A stretch of DNA of 64,000 nt, from assembly GCA_963755695.1 (NCBI GenBank), contig CAVWLB010000010.1:2480001-2544000 (forward strand). The letters run 5' to 3'. This DNA comes from QHWT01 sp963755695 (GTDB taxonomy: Bacteria > Acidobacteriota > Vicinamibacteria > Vicinamibacterales > 2-12-FULL-66-21). The position numbers were made by a program, and so were the translations under genes. Shown piece by piece: positions 1 to 8,641 of this stretch; the stretch's first letter is position 1; each line of letters opens with the position of its first letter. Below the pieces are notes generated by a model, which saw only the letters and a program-made list of their open reading frames with translations, was not told where the DNA came from and did not search any database.

Positions 1-2
1 AA

Positions 3-452
3 GACGAGCTCGACGTGAGTCGCGGCGATCTGTTCGCGCGAAGCCCGGTTCATGTCGGCCGGCGATTCTCGGCCAACGTCGTCTGGATGGATGAGCGGCC
101 GCTGGATCCCGCGCGGCCCTATCTGCTCAAACACACGACCCGGACTGTCGCGGCGGAAGTCGATCGATCACTGACCCTGAACGACATCGGATCGATCACC
201 GTCACCACCGCCACGCCACTCGTGTTCGACAGTTATGCCGACAACCGGACCACCGGAAGCTTCGTGCTGATCGATCCGTCAACCAATTTCACCGCCGGCG
301 CCGGAATGGTGACCCAGGCGGTCCGCGAACGCGCCGCTTCGGGGCATGAAGCATCTGCCTCGGTGCGGCTTGCCCAGGCGGCGCGAGCGGCCGCTACTGA
401 TGCCGAAGCCGCCGAAGCCGTGCGGCTGATGCTCGAGGAGATTCTGACGTGA
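3..452 (+). CDS. cysN: Sulfate adenylyltransferase large subunit CysN (C-terminal part, gene starts before the window)
   Basis: The reading frame is open from the left edge, so only the last ~149 residues are present. They match the C-terminal beta-barrel region of CysN, the GTPase subunit of ATP sulfurylase, including the family-typical stretch FDSYADNRTTGSFVLIDP near residues 75-92 of the visible part. CysN couples GTP hydrolysis to the formation of adenylyl-sulfate from ATP and sulfate in the cytoplasm. The last ~50 residues are alanine-rich and helical; an APS-kinase (CysC) fusion domain is not present here. The stop codon overlaps the start of cysH by four bases (GTGA), so the two are translationally coupled. 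The GTP-binding domain lies outside the window. Confidence 0.9.
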   Translation, partial: DELDVSRGDLFARSPVHVGRRFSANVVWMDERPLDPARPYLLKHTTRTVAAEVDRSLTLNDIGSITVTTATPLVFDSYADNRTTGSFVLIDPSTNFTAGAGMVTQAVRERAASGHEASASVRLAQAARAAATDAEAAEAVRLMLEEILT

Positions 453-1081
453 CCAAGACATCCACGCTCATCGCCGACGAGCTCGCGGCGGCCTCGGCCC
501 CTTGCATCACATCGAGCTTCCAGGCCGAATGCGTCGTGCTCGTCCACCTGGTTCGAGAAATCCGGCCCGACGTTCCGGTGCTGTTCCTCGACACGGTCCA
601 CCACTTCGAAGAGACCTACCACTATCGTGACGAGATCGCGCGGCGCTGGAAGCTGAATCTGGTGACCTTGCGGGCGGACGAACCTGCGCCAGGACTATGG
701 CGTGAGGACACACACGCGTGCTGCGCGCGTCACAAGGTCGGGCCGCTGTTTGCCGCCCTGGCGGGATACGACGTGTGGTTTACCGGACTGCGCCGCGATC
801 AGTCGCCGACGCGCGCGAACCTCGCGGAGGTCGAACCATTCACGCTGGGGGATGGCACGATCCTGCGCAAGGTGAGCCCGCTGGCGGCCTGGACGACCCA
901 GGACGTGTGGGGCTATGCCAGGAAGCACGCCATTCCGCTGCTTCCCCTCTACGACGAAGGCTACACGAGCATCGGCTGCGAGCCGTGCACATCCCGCCCG
1001 CTGGATCCGAGCGATCCGCGATCGGGCCGATGGGGTGGCGCAAAGCGGGAGTGCGGCATCCACATTCAGCCGGTGAGATAA
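449..1081 (+). CDS. cysH: Adenylyl-sulfate (APS) reductase, CysH family
   Basis: A 210-residue thioredoxin-dependent reductase that converts activated sulfate to sulfite in assimilatory sulfate reduction. It has the adenylate-binding fold of the PAPS reductase family. The cysteine set of the 4Fe-4S type is visible: CC at residues 91-92, CxxC at 177-180, and the catalytic ECGIH motif at 201-205. Enzymes with the CC/CxxC pair usually prefer APS over PAPS, so APS is the likely substrate. The GTG start overlaps the cysN stop, with a GAGGAG ribosome site at 435-440. The gene ends just before a 7-bp repeat array. Confidence 0.93.
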   Translation: MTKTSTLIADELAAASAPCITSSFQAECVVLVHLVREIRPDVPVLFLDTVHHFEETYHYRDEIARRWKLNLVTLRADEPAPGLWREDTHACCARHKVGPLFAALAGYDVWFTGLRRDQSPTRANLAEVEPFTLGDGTILRKVSPLAAWTTQDVWGYARKHAIPLLPLYDEGYTSIGCEPCTSRPLDPSDPRSGRWGGAKRECGIHIQPVR

Positions 1082-1082
1082 A

Positions 1083-1247
1083 GGGCTTCAGGCTTCAGGC
1101 TTCAGGCTTCAGGCTTCAGGCTTCAGGCTTCAGGCTTCAGGCTTCAGGCTTCAGGCTTCAGGCTTCAGGCTTCAGGCTTCAGGCTTCAGGCTTCAGGCGG
1201 AAGTCCCGAGAACGAGCTGCGAGTCAGAAGCCTGAAGCCCGAAGCCC
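1083..1247. repeat. Heptanucleotide tandem array (GGCTTCA)x16 with inverted tail
   Basis: Sixteen perfect copies of GGCTTCA run from 1084 to 1195. A 21-nt tail at 1227-1247 is the reverse complement of array sequence (20 of 21 against 1083-1103), so the transcript of the cysH 3' end could fold into a long hairpin. The array lies right after the cysH stop. No poly-T follows, so it is not a classical terminator. The reading frames through it are an artefact of the repeat. Confidence 0.95.
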
Positions 1248-1286
1248 GCCCCTAGACCTCTGCCTTTTCGCACACTAAAACCCGCA

Positions 1287-1315
1287 TTGCGCCTTGCAAA
1301 ACGTTGCGACATAAT
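1287..1315 (+). promoter_or_regulatory. Putative promoter and operator of the sugar regulator gene
   Basis: A -35-like TTGCGC (1287-1292) and a -10-like CATAAT (1310-1315) are separated by 17 bp. The spacer contains an interrupted palindrome, GCAA-aacg-TTGC (within 1294-1309). A related TGCAAAAC-containing site lies at 6765-6778 in front of the cupin and rhamnulokinase genes. The arrangement suggests autoregulation by the regulator encoded at 1362. This is inferred from sequence only. Confidence 0.45.
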
Positions 1316-1361
1316 CCGCTTTCGTAAATTTTCTGTAGATTCGGGGGAAGCGAGTGCCATC

Positions 1362-2510
1362 GTGAGTGACGCAGAAGCGAGACGTCCTGCGCGTGATCCG
1401 TATCTCGTGAAGTCGGTCGTGCACTCGTCGCAACTGCTCTCCGCGTTCCGATCGTCCGGCGAGGCACTGCCGCTTCGCGAGATCGCCGCGCGGAGCGGGC
1501 TGCCGAAGAGCATGACATTTCGGTTGCTGTACACGCTCGAGCGCTGCGGAATGATCGAGAAGGCGGGAGAGAACCTTTATCGGTCGCACTTGCGCCCGTT
1601 CAAGCAGCGCCCGTATCGGCTCGGCTACGCCGCGCAAGGCACCGACTACCAGTTCTCGAAGGACGTCTCCACCAGCCTGCAACGCGCCGCCGCCGCCCAG
1701 GGCATCGAGCTCATTTGCGTCGACAATCGCTACAACGCGAAGATCGCCCAGCGCAACGCCGACGTGCTGGTGCGCGAGAAGGTGGATCTGGTCATCGAGT
1801 TCCAGACCGACGATCACGTAGCCCCAATCGTCGCGGCAAAGTACCGCACCGCGGGCATTCCGCTCATCGCGCTCGAGGTGCCGCACCCGGGCGCCACCTA
1901 CTTCGGGGCGAACAATTACGAGGCGGGCCTGATCGGCGGCCGCCACCTCGGGCGGTGGGCCAAGCAGCAGCGCTGCACTGACGCCGACGAGATCGTCTTC
2001 ATCGCGCTCGACCGCGCCGGAAGCCTCCCGAAGATGCGCCTGACCGGGATGCTCGTCGGCATGAAAGAGCTGTATCCCACGCTCGAGAACTGCCGCGTGA
2101 CCTACCTCGATGGCGACGGCAAGCTTGGCGAGAGTTTCGAGATCATGCGCCGCTACCTGCGCAGCAGCCGATCGCGGCGATTCCTCATCGGCGCGATCAA
2201 CGATCCGAGCGCGCTCGGCGCGCTGCGCGCGATGCACGAGGCAGGACGCTCGGAGTGCTGCGCGGTGATGGGTCAGAATGCGTCGCCGGAAGGACGCGCC
2301 GAACTGCGCCAGCCGAACACCCGGCTGATCGGCTCGGTGGCCTACTTCCCGGAGAAGTACGGCGCGGAGATCGTTGCCGTGGCGCTGGACATCCTCCACC
2401 GCCGCCCGGTGCCACCGGCGGTGTTCGTCAAACACCAGCTCGTGACTCCGGAGAACGTCGACCACATCTATCCCAACGACCAGTTGATTCAGATGGGAAG
2501 CTTCGCTTGA
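1362..2510 (+). CDS. Transcriptional regulator: IclR-like winged HTH fused to a periplasmic-binding-protein-like sugar domain
   Basis: About 382 residues. Residues ~20-75 form an IclR-type winged helix (LREIAARSGLPKSMTFRLLY reads as its recognition helix region). Residues ~95-375 resemble a LacI/periplasmic sugar-binding domain of the Peripla_BP_4 kind (for example YFGANNYEAGLIGGRHLG). IclR HTHs normally carry an IclR effector domain, so the combination is unusual. The GTG start at 1362 is preferred over the upstream in-frame TTG at 1287, because 1287-1340 holds a promoter-like, less GC-rich stretch and GGGGGAAG at 1342-1349 can serve as ribosome site. It faces the rhamnose genes convergently and is their likely sugar-responsive regulator; the effector is unknown. 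Confidence 0.75.
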   Translation: MSDAEARRPARDPYLVKSVVHSSQLLSAFRSSGEALPLREIAARSGLPKSMTFRLLYTLERCGMIEKAGENLYRSHLRPFKQRPYRLGYAAQGTDYQFSKDVSTSLQRAAAAQGIELICVDNRYNAKIAQRNADVLVREKVDLVIEFQTDDHVAPIVAAKYRTAGIPLIALEVPHPGATYFGANNYEAGLIGGRHLGRWAKQQRCTDADEIVFIALDRAGSLPKMRLTGMLVGMKELYPTLENCRVTYLDGDGKLGESFEIMRRYLRSSRSRRFLIGAINDPSALGALRAMHEAGRSECCAVMGQNASPEGRAELRQPNTRLIGSVAYFPEKYGAEIVAVALDILHRRPVPPAVFVKHQLVTPENVDHIYPNDQLIQMGSFA

Positions 2511-2812
2511 CTGCAGACTGAAGATTGAAGACTGAAGATTGCGGATTGGTGATTGACGATTGGAGATTGAATTGGAGATTGCCGATTGGCGATTGAATTG
2601 GCGATTGGCGATTTGAGATTTGAATTGCCGAACTGCCGATTTGAATTGACGATCGGCGATTGGCGATCGCCAATCCACAATGGCAATCGTCCATGGACAA
2701 TCGTCGATTCAATCGTCAGTCGGAATCGTCAATCGTCAATCGTCAATTGAAATCGTCAATCGCCAATCGACAATCGTTTAATCTTCAGTCTTCAATCTTC
2801 AGTCTGCAGTCA
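2508..2812. repeat. Large imperfect inverted repeat made of GATTG/CAATC units
   Basis: The gap between the convergent regulator and aldolase genes holds many variants of GATTGAC/GATTGGC on the left and CAATCGT/CAATCGC on the right. The outermost arms, 2508-2540 and 2780-2812, are perfectly complementary over 33 bp. The left arm begins inside the regulator stop codon and the right arm ends 5 bp before the aldolase stop. The whole region can fold as one cruciform or hairpin; no gene is seen in it. Confidence 0.93.
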
Positions 2813-2817
2813 GAGGT

Positions 2818-5046
2818 TCATCTGAGAAACGCCTCCGGCAGACCCCCGTCGACTGGGATGACGTGTCCGGTCGTCTTGGCGCTCTGCTCTCCGGCCAGAA
2901 AACAGATCGCATTGGCATTATCGATCGGCAGGATCGGCCGGCGGGTGATGGTCCGCTGCGCGTAGAACTCCGCCAGCTTGTTGCGCAGCTCTTCGGTCGA
3001 TTCCTTCTCATCGAACGCGATCTCGTATTTCTGCAGCGACACGATGACCCGATCGCGCGGGAACATCGACGACCCGGCGATGACCGTGGCGGGCGCAATG
3101 CCGTTCACGCGCACCAGCGGACCAAGCCCGATCGCCAGCTCGCGAATCAAGTGATTGATCCCCGCCTTGCTGACGTCATACGCTTCGCTCCCCGCTTTGG
3201 GCACGACCGCATTCGCCGAGCTGGTCAGCACGATCGACGCGGGCAGGTTCTGCGCTTTCAGCACCTTCGCGGTTTCCTGCGCCAGGATGAAGTTCGAGGT
3301 CACGTTGATCTGCAGGGTCTTGCTCCAGAGGGTCTCGGGAGGCGTCGACGGATCCGGCGTCGGGAAGATTGCCGCGGTGTTGATCACCGAGTCGAATCCA
3401 CCGAACTGCAGCACCGCCGCGCGAACCGCGGCAGCGATCGTGTCGCGCGAGGTCAGATCGAGCGCGGCCGACTGCACCATTTCCTTGGTCGAGAGCGTTG
3501 CGGCCTCCGTCGCGGTCTCCGCGGCCGCCGCGCCGTTGGCATCCGCCACCACCACGTGACCGCCGCGCCTGGCGATCTGCAGCGCGACCTCCTTGCCGAT
3601 TCCACTGGCGCCGCCGACCACCACCACCACCTTGCGGCTGAATTCCTTCTCCGGCGGCATCCTTTGCAGCTTGGCTTCTTCGAGCGCCCAGTACTCGATC
3701 CGGAACGCCTCGCGCCGCGGCAGCGCAACATAGTTGTGGAACGTCTTGAAGTCCTTCGCCTGTTCCGGCCGACGCACCTGCGGCAGGACCTTGTCGGGTC
3801 CGGCCTCCTCTTCGAGTGCGTTCGCGCCAGCCATCACGTGGATCGCATTGACGAAGAACTCGGTGGTGATCCGCGCCTCTCGCTTGTCCTTCCCAAACCC
3901 GAACAACCCGAGACCGGGAATCACGACGACCGAGGGATTGCTGTCGCGGAGCGCAGGGGAGCCGGCTTCCGCGAACCCCTTGTAGTACGCCGCATAGTCC
4001 TGGCGGTACTTCTCGATCCGCTCGTCGATCCGCTCGCGGATTTTCGCCGGCGTGTCCTTGGCGGGATCCCATGGAACGAACATCGGCGAGATCCGCGTCC
4101 GCAGGAAGTGATCGGGACAGCTGGTGCCCATCTCGCAGAGATCCTCGGCCCACTTCGAGTTGGCGAACGTGAGGGCGTCCTCGGATCCGTCGAAGTGGCC
4201 GACCACCCGCCGGTTGGTCGAAACCGCGCCACGCAGCTGCGGAAAGAGCTCCGCGATCGTCGACTCGCGATCGCTGACGACGCCTGAGACCGCCGCGCCG
4301 CCGAACTTGGGACGGTTGCCCCGGGAGGCGTGTTCTTCGATGAACTCCCCCATCTGATCGATCGTCTTGATGCTGTTCAGATAACACTCGCGCTGGGTGG
4401 TCCCCCAGGTGAACAGGCCGTGACCGCCGAGGATGATGCCGTCGCATTCCGGAGTTTCCTCAACCGCCTTGCGCAGCATCAGCGCCAGCTCGAATCCGGG
4501 CCGCTGCCAGGGGACCCACACGATGCGCCGGCCGTACGTGCGGTTGAACTGTTCGAGCTTTGCCTTGCCGTTCGCGCTCGCTGCCAGCGCGATGGCCCAG
4601 TCGGGATGCAGGTGATCCACGTGCGGAAACGGCAGGAACGCATGAAGCGCCGTGTCGATGGACGCGGCCACACGGTTTTCGCCGAACGCGCACAATGGAT
4701 AGAAGCCCACCATCTCGTCCTCGTGCGCCTCCCCTCGATAGCGCGGAACCAAGGCCTCGAGCTTGTCGAGATACAACACCGCGAACCCGGTGGTGCCGAT
4801 GGAGCGCAGATCGCCGCCGCTCCCCTTCACCGCCATCACCCTCCGGGTCTCGCCGGTCAGGGGATCGGCCAGTTCGAACTTCGAGCTGGTATTGCCGCCG
4901 CCGAAGTTGGTGATGCGCAGATCCTCGCCGAGCAGGTTCGATCGATAACGGAGCAGTTCGAGCGGTGAGGGCTCGAACGTCGCCGCTTCGCGGTCGTCCC
5001 AGAGGTTGCGGAGAAATGTCGTTTCTTTGGTTGATGTTTCAGACAC
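2818..5046 (-). CDS. rhaEW: Bifunctional rhamnulose-1-phosphate aldolase / short-chain dehydrogenase (lactaldehyde dehydrogenase)
   Basis: 742 residues with two domains. Residues ~20-430 are a class II aldolase/adducin-type domain; the metal-ligand type histidines H145 and H147 (HLHPDW) and GGHGLFTWG near 207-215 are visible. Residues ~470-742 are a short-chain dehydrogenase with the NAD motif GGASGIG (478-484) and the catalytic pair Y623/K627. Homologues split L-rhamnulose-1-phosphate into dihydroxyacetone phosphate and L-lactaldehyde and oxidise the lactaldehyde to lactate. Its start overlaps the stop of the upstream rhamnulokinase by 8 bp, so they form one transcript. Located in the cytoplasm. 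Confidence 0.9.
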   Translation of the reverse strand: MSETSTKETTFLRNLWDDREAATFEPSPLELLRYRSNLLGEDLRITNFGGGNTSSKFELADPLTGETRRVMAVKGSGGDLRSIGTTGFAVLYLDKLEALVPRYRGEAHEDEMVGFYPLCAFGENRVAASIDTALHAFLPFPHVDHLHPDWAIALAASANGKAKLEQFNRTYGRRIVWVPWQRPGFELALMLRKAVEETPECDGIILGGHGLFTWGTTQRECYLNSIKTIDQMGEFIEEHASRGNRPKFGGAAVSGVVSDRESTIAELFPQLRGAVSTNRRVVGHFDGSEDALTFANSKWAEDLCEMGTSCPDHFLRTRISPMFVPWDPAKDTPAKIRERIDERIEKYRQDYAAYYKGFAEAGSPALRDSNPSVVVIPGLGLFGFGKDKREARITTEFFVNAIHVMAGANALEEEAGPDKVLPQVRRPEQAKDFKTFHNYVALPRREAFRIEYWALEEAKLQRMPPEKEFSRKVVVVVGGASGIGKEVALQIARRGGHVVVADANGAAAAETATEAATLSTKEMVQSAALDLTSRDTIAAAVRAAVLQFGGFDSVINTAAIFPTPDPSTPPETLWSKTLQINVTSNFILAQETAKVLKAQNLPASIVLTSSANAVVPKAGSEAYDVSKAGINHLIRELAIGLGPLVRVNGIAPATVIAGSSMFPRDRVIVSLQKYEIAFDEKESTEELRNKLAEFYAQRTITRRPILPIDNANAICFLAGEQSAKTTGHVIPVDGGLPEAFLR

Positions 5047-6514
5047 AGGTCAACTCCACGTAGTCCTGGAAGCGCCGATACTGCGCTGCCCAGCGATCGG
5101 CCGCGGTCGGCTCGTAACGCTCGGTCGGAAATGAGTGCTCGACGATCTGTCGCGCCTCGGCGAGCGAGCGCACGGCACCGGTCGCAACCATCTGCATGGC
5201 GATGTTCCCCAGTGCGGTGGCTTCCACCGGGCCGGCGATCACGATTCGTCCGGTTGCGTCCGCCGTGAACTGGTTCAACAGCCGATTGCGGGATCCGCCA
5301 CCCACGATCTGCACTTCGCCGATCGCGACGCCGGTCAGTTGCTGCAGGCGGTCGAGCACCACCCGGTACTTGAAGGCCAGGCTTTCGAGGATGGCGCGGG
5401 TGTAGGAGGCGGGACCGGTCGGCTCAGGCTGCCCGGTGCGATGACAATACTGCGCAATGGTGCCGGCCATGTCGGGCGGATGCAGAAAGACCGGATCGTC
5501 GGGATCGAACAGCGAGCTGAAGGCATAGCGATCGTCACCGGCCGCGTCCATCAATTCCGCGTAGTCGTAGTGATGTCCCTCGCGGGCCCAACCGCGGCGG
5601 CACGACTGGAGCAGCCAGAGCCCGCCGATGTTCTTCAGCAGACGGGTCGTCCCCCCCACCCCGCCTTCGTTGGTGAAATTCGCCTCGAGCGCCGCCCCGG
5701 TGATGATCGGATGCGGGACTTCGGTGCCGAGCAGCGACCAGGTGCCGGAGCTGAGAAACGCCCGCGCGCCGTAAGCTGGCACCGACGCCACCGCCGAACC
5801 CGTATCGTGACACGACGGCGCCACTACCGGCGTGCCTTCGAGCCCCCCCGCGACGCTTGGTTGGAGTCCGCCGAGAATCGTCCCGGGATCGATCAGCTCC
5901 GGGAGGAGATGGGTCGGAAGATCGAGCTCGCGCAACAGGTCGTAGGCCCATGCCCGCGCCCGCGCATCCACCATCTGGGTGGTCGTCGCGCTGGTGTACT
6001 CCGCGCGCAGTTCACCGGTCAGCCAGTAGTTCAGGATGTCGGGGACCGTGCCAAAGCTGGTTGCCGCGTCGAGTCTCCGCGGCGTCGATTGCGCCGCAGC
6101 GACGAGCTGATACAACGTGTTGAAGCTGAGGAACTGGATGCCGGTGATCTCGTAGATCCGCTCGCGCGGAATCCGCGAGAAGACGCCATTCATGATTCCG
6201 TCGGTCCGCGTGTCCCGATAGTGATACGGGTTGCCGAGCAGCTCTCCACGCTCGTCGAGCAGGCCGTAATCGCATCCCCACGTGTCGACCCCGATGCTGT
6301 CGAGGCGGCGCACGTCGCGCTCGAGCCGCTCGAGCCCGCGCTGCATCTCGCGCCAGAGACGCAGCAGATCCCAGTGCACCGATGCGTGCTCGCGGATAGG
6401 CTCATTGGGGAAGCGACAGATCTCGGTCAGATCGAGGACGCCGGATCGCAGGCGTCCCAACATCGCCCGTCCGCTCTCCGCCCCCAGGTCGAACGCGAGG
6501 AAATGGCCGTCCAT
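5039..6514 (-). CDS. rhaB: Rhamnulokinase (FGGY carbohydrate kinase)
   Basis: About 491 residues, matching the full length of RhaB. The N-terminal phosphate motif FDLGAESGRAM starts at residue ~6, GVDTWGCDYGLL follows near residue 75, and the C-terminal FGGY half carries VGGGSRNRLLNQ. It phosphorylates L-rhamnulose at O1 using ATP. The ATG at 6514 is chosen because the sequence upstream in frame lacks family similarity. It is the first gene of the minus-strand pair with the aldolase. No L-rhamnose isomerase of the RhaA type is recognisable nearby; the TIM-barrel protein at 8642 or the cupin at 6834 may supply that step. Confidence 0.9.
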   Translation of the reverse strand: MDGHFLAFDLGAESGRAMLGRLRSGVLDLTEICRFPNEPIREHASVHWDLLRLWREMQRGLERLERDVRRLDSIGVDTWGCDYGLLDERGELLGNPYHYRDTRTDGIMNGVFSRIPRERIYEITGIQFLSFNTLYQLVAAAQSTPRRLDAATSFGTVPDILNYWLTGELRAEYTSATTTQMVDARARAWAYDLLRELDLPTHLLPELIDPGTILGGLQPSVAGGLEGTPVVAPSCHDTGSAVASVPAYGARAFLSSGTWSLLGTEVPHPIITGAALEANFTNEGGVGGTTRLLKNIGGLWLLQSCRRGWAREGHHYDYAELMDAAGDDRYAFSSLFDPDDPVFLHPPDMAGTIAQYCHRTGQPEPTGPASYTRAILESLAFKYRVVLDRLQQLTGVAIGEVQIVGGGSRNRLLNQFTADATGRIVIAGPVEATALGNIAMQMVATGAVRSLAEARQIVEHSFPTERYEPTAADRWAAQYRRFQDYVELTCV

Positions 6515-6764
6515 GGCTAACTTCGCTGGGGTGACGCTTCGGATCCGTGCCCACCCTCCCTGCCCGCGCGCGGCCGCCGGTGACCGCAATTCTCCGGCCC
6601 GGGCCGGCGGTCGCTGAGGTCGGGGACCATGCGCTAGAGCATAAGTCCGGGGGAGATTCTAGCCAACCGACTTTGGCGTCGCGGCGGGTGTTTCGCGGCT
6701 CGCAACACAACGGCTGGAGCGTCACCAAGCCACCAGGTCGATTCGGCCGGTCCTGATTTCGCGG

Positions 6765-6823
6765 TGCAAAACATGCGCGGCCCGATCGTTGGGGGTTGCC
6801 GCGTCGATTCGTCAGGTTATATC
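6765..6823 (+). promoter_or_regulatory. Putative operator and promoter in the rhaB/cupin divergent region
   Basis: The 319-bp gap between rhaB and the cupin gene contains TGCAAAAC-ATGCGC (6765-6778), similar to the site before the regulator gene. A promoter-like pair, TTGCCG (6796-6801) and TATATC (6818-6823), has 16-bp spacing. The -10 ends only 10 bp before the ATG at 6834, and no ribosome site is visible there, so the cupin mRNA may be nearly leaderless. Nothing else was recognised in the gap. Confidence 0.35.
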
Positions 6824-6833
6824 GTCAGCGGTT

Positions 6834-8046
6834 ATGACGGATCGAGCGCATGTTCAGGATGCGATCAATGAAGGCAAGGGATTGCTCCGCCTGGAGCCGT
6901 GCTGGGTGCCACGGTCTTTCATGCACCCCGGCAGGCGACTCCGGCTGCATCCGGATGATCTCTACGCCTACGGCGGGCATCGCGGTGGGATCAACGAGCG
7001 ATGGTTCTCGTCGACCACCAATGCCGACAACGGACCAGGCACGCCTGCCGATGAAGGTCTCAGCTACGTTCGGCTCGCGAACGGCAATCGGTTCCTGCTC
7101 AAGGAGGCGGTCGAGGAAGCCGGAGATCTGCTGCTTGGCAAGCAGACCATGGAGCGGCGAGAAGGGATGGAACCTGCTCTGCAAGTTCTTCGACAACATG
7201 GGACCGATCCCGCATCACATGCATCAGAGCGACGAGCATGCCAGGCGTGTCGGCCGCCGCGGGAAACCGGAAGCGTATTACTTTCCGCCTCAATACAACC
7301 CGACCGACAACAACTATCCGTACACCTTCATGGGACTCGAACCGGGCACGACGAAGCAGGACGTGCGCCGCTGTCTCGAGAACTGGAACAAGGGAGACAA
7401 CGGCATCACGTATCTGTCGCGGGCCTATCGTCTCGAGCGCGGGACCGGATGGCAGATCGATCCGGGCATTCTCCACGCGCCAGGTTCACTCCTGACCTAC
7501 GAACCGCAGGTGAACAGCGACGTCTTCGCGATGTTCCAGTCGGAAGTGGAAGGGCGGATCACGCCATGGGATCTGCTCGTGAAGGACGTTCCGCCAGACA
7601 AGCACAAGGATCTCGACTACATCGTCGAGATGCTCGATTGGGAGGCGAACGTCAACCCGCGATTCGGCGAGAGCAATCGGTATCGCCCGAACCCGGTGAA
7701 GCCGTTGGCCGAAACCGAGCCGGAGGGGTACCGCGAACAGTGGGTGACCTACGGGACCGCTTGGTACTCTGCGAAGGAGCTGACCGTGCTGCCGAAACGT
7801 ACCGTCACGATCAAGGACGCGGCCGCGCACGGGATCATCCTCACGCAGGGGCACGGCACGTTCGGCGGGCTGCAGGTCTCGACGCCGGCGATGATCCGCT
7901 TCGGCCAGATGACGGAAGACGAACTGTTCGTCACGGCGGAAACCGCCGCCGCCGGAGTGAAAATCGAGAACCGCAGCGACAGCGATCCGCTGGTGATGTT
8001 GAAACACTTCGGGCCGGGAAATCCTGAGGCCCCGAAGAGGAGATAG
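6834..8046 (+). CDS. Cupin-fold, sugar-isomerase-like protein (frameshifted)
   Basis: The N-terminal third starts at ATG 6834 (MTDRAHVQDAINEGKGLLRL) and reads in one frame up to about 7150-7170. The rest continues in the +1 frame from GWNLLCKFFDNMG to the stop at 8046, giving ~404 residues in total. The histidine cluster PHHMHQSDEHA and a second cupin-like block (HAPGSLLTYEP) suggest a metal-binding double cupin related to phosphomannose-isomerase-like proteins. Both parts are conserved in style, so a sequence error or recent frameshift is likely. It is divergent from rhaB and ahead of a sugar isomerase. A role in rhamnose isomerisation or epimerisation is possible but unproven. Confidence 0.65.
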
Positions 8047-8047
8047 A

Positions 8048-8626
8048 GCGCTGCGGCCCGAGCGAGGCGGCGGAGCGAACCGCGGCGTCGCCGCGGCGCC
8101 GAGCGAGAGCGAGCGGGGGTGGGGCCCCGCGAGCCCTGCCCAGAGCGCCTGCGGCCCGAGCGAGGCGGCGGAGCGAACCGCGGCGTCGCCGCGGCGCCGA
8201 GCGAGAGCGAGCGGGGGTGGGGCCCCGCGAGCCCTGCCCAGAGCGCCTGCGGCCCGAGCGAGGCGGCGGAGCGAACCGCGGCGTCGCCGCGGCGCCGAGC
8301 GAGAGCGAGTGGGGGTGGGCCTCGCGAGCCCTGCCCAGAGCGCCTGCGGCCCGAGCGAGGCGGCGGAGCGAACCGCGGCGTCGCCGCGGCGCCGAGCGAG
8401 AGCGAGCGGGGGTGGGGCCCCGCGAGCCCTGCCCAGAGCGCCTGCGGCCCGAGCGAGGCGGCGGAGCGAACCGCGGCGTCGCCGCGGCGCCGAGCGAAAG
8501 CGAGTTGGGGGTGGGCCTCGCGAGCCCTGCCCAGAGCGCCTGCGGCCCGAGCGAGGCGGCGGAGCGAACCGCGGCGTCGCCGCGGCGCCGAGCGAGAGCG
8601 AGCGGGGGTGGGGCCCCGCGAGCACT
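8048..8626. repeat. GC-rich 98-bp tandem satellite, six copies
   Basis: Copies start at 8051, 8149, 8247, 8344, 8442 and 8540; the period is 98 bp, except one 97-bp step, and the last copy is cut at about 8624. Each unit contains the self-complementary core CCGCGGCGTCGCCGCGG and a GGGGCCCC block. Copies differ by only a few bases. Because 98 is not a multiple of three, every frame stays open on both strands, which creates long spurious reading frames. It fills the gap between the cupin and isomerase genes. Confidence 0.97.
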
Positions 8627-8641
8627 GATAGACGAGGACAT

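Noticed and set aside
1083..1247. The 7-bp array as a CRISPR array
   Set aside because: Unit too short, no spacers and no cas genes; it is a simple tandem repeat.
1287..1361. TTG at 1287 as the start of the regulator
   Set aside because: The stretch holds promoter-like boxes and has no HTH similarity; GTG 1362 fits better.
2863..4287. 474-codon frame antisense to the aldolase
   Set aside because: Shadow frame from GC-rich codon bias; no protein features, and the minus-strand enzyme is certain.
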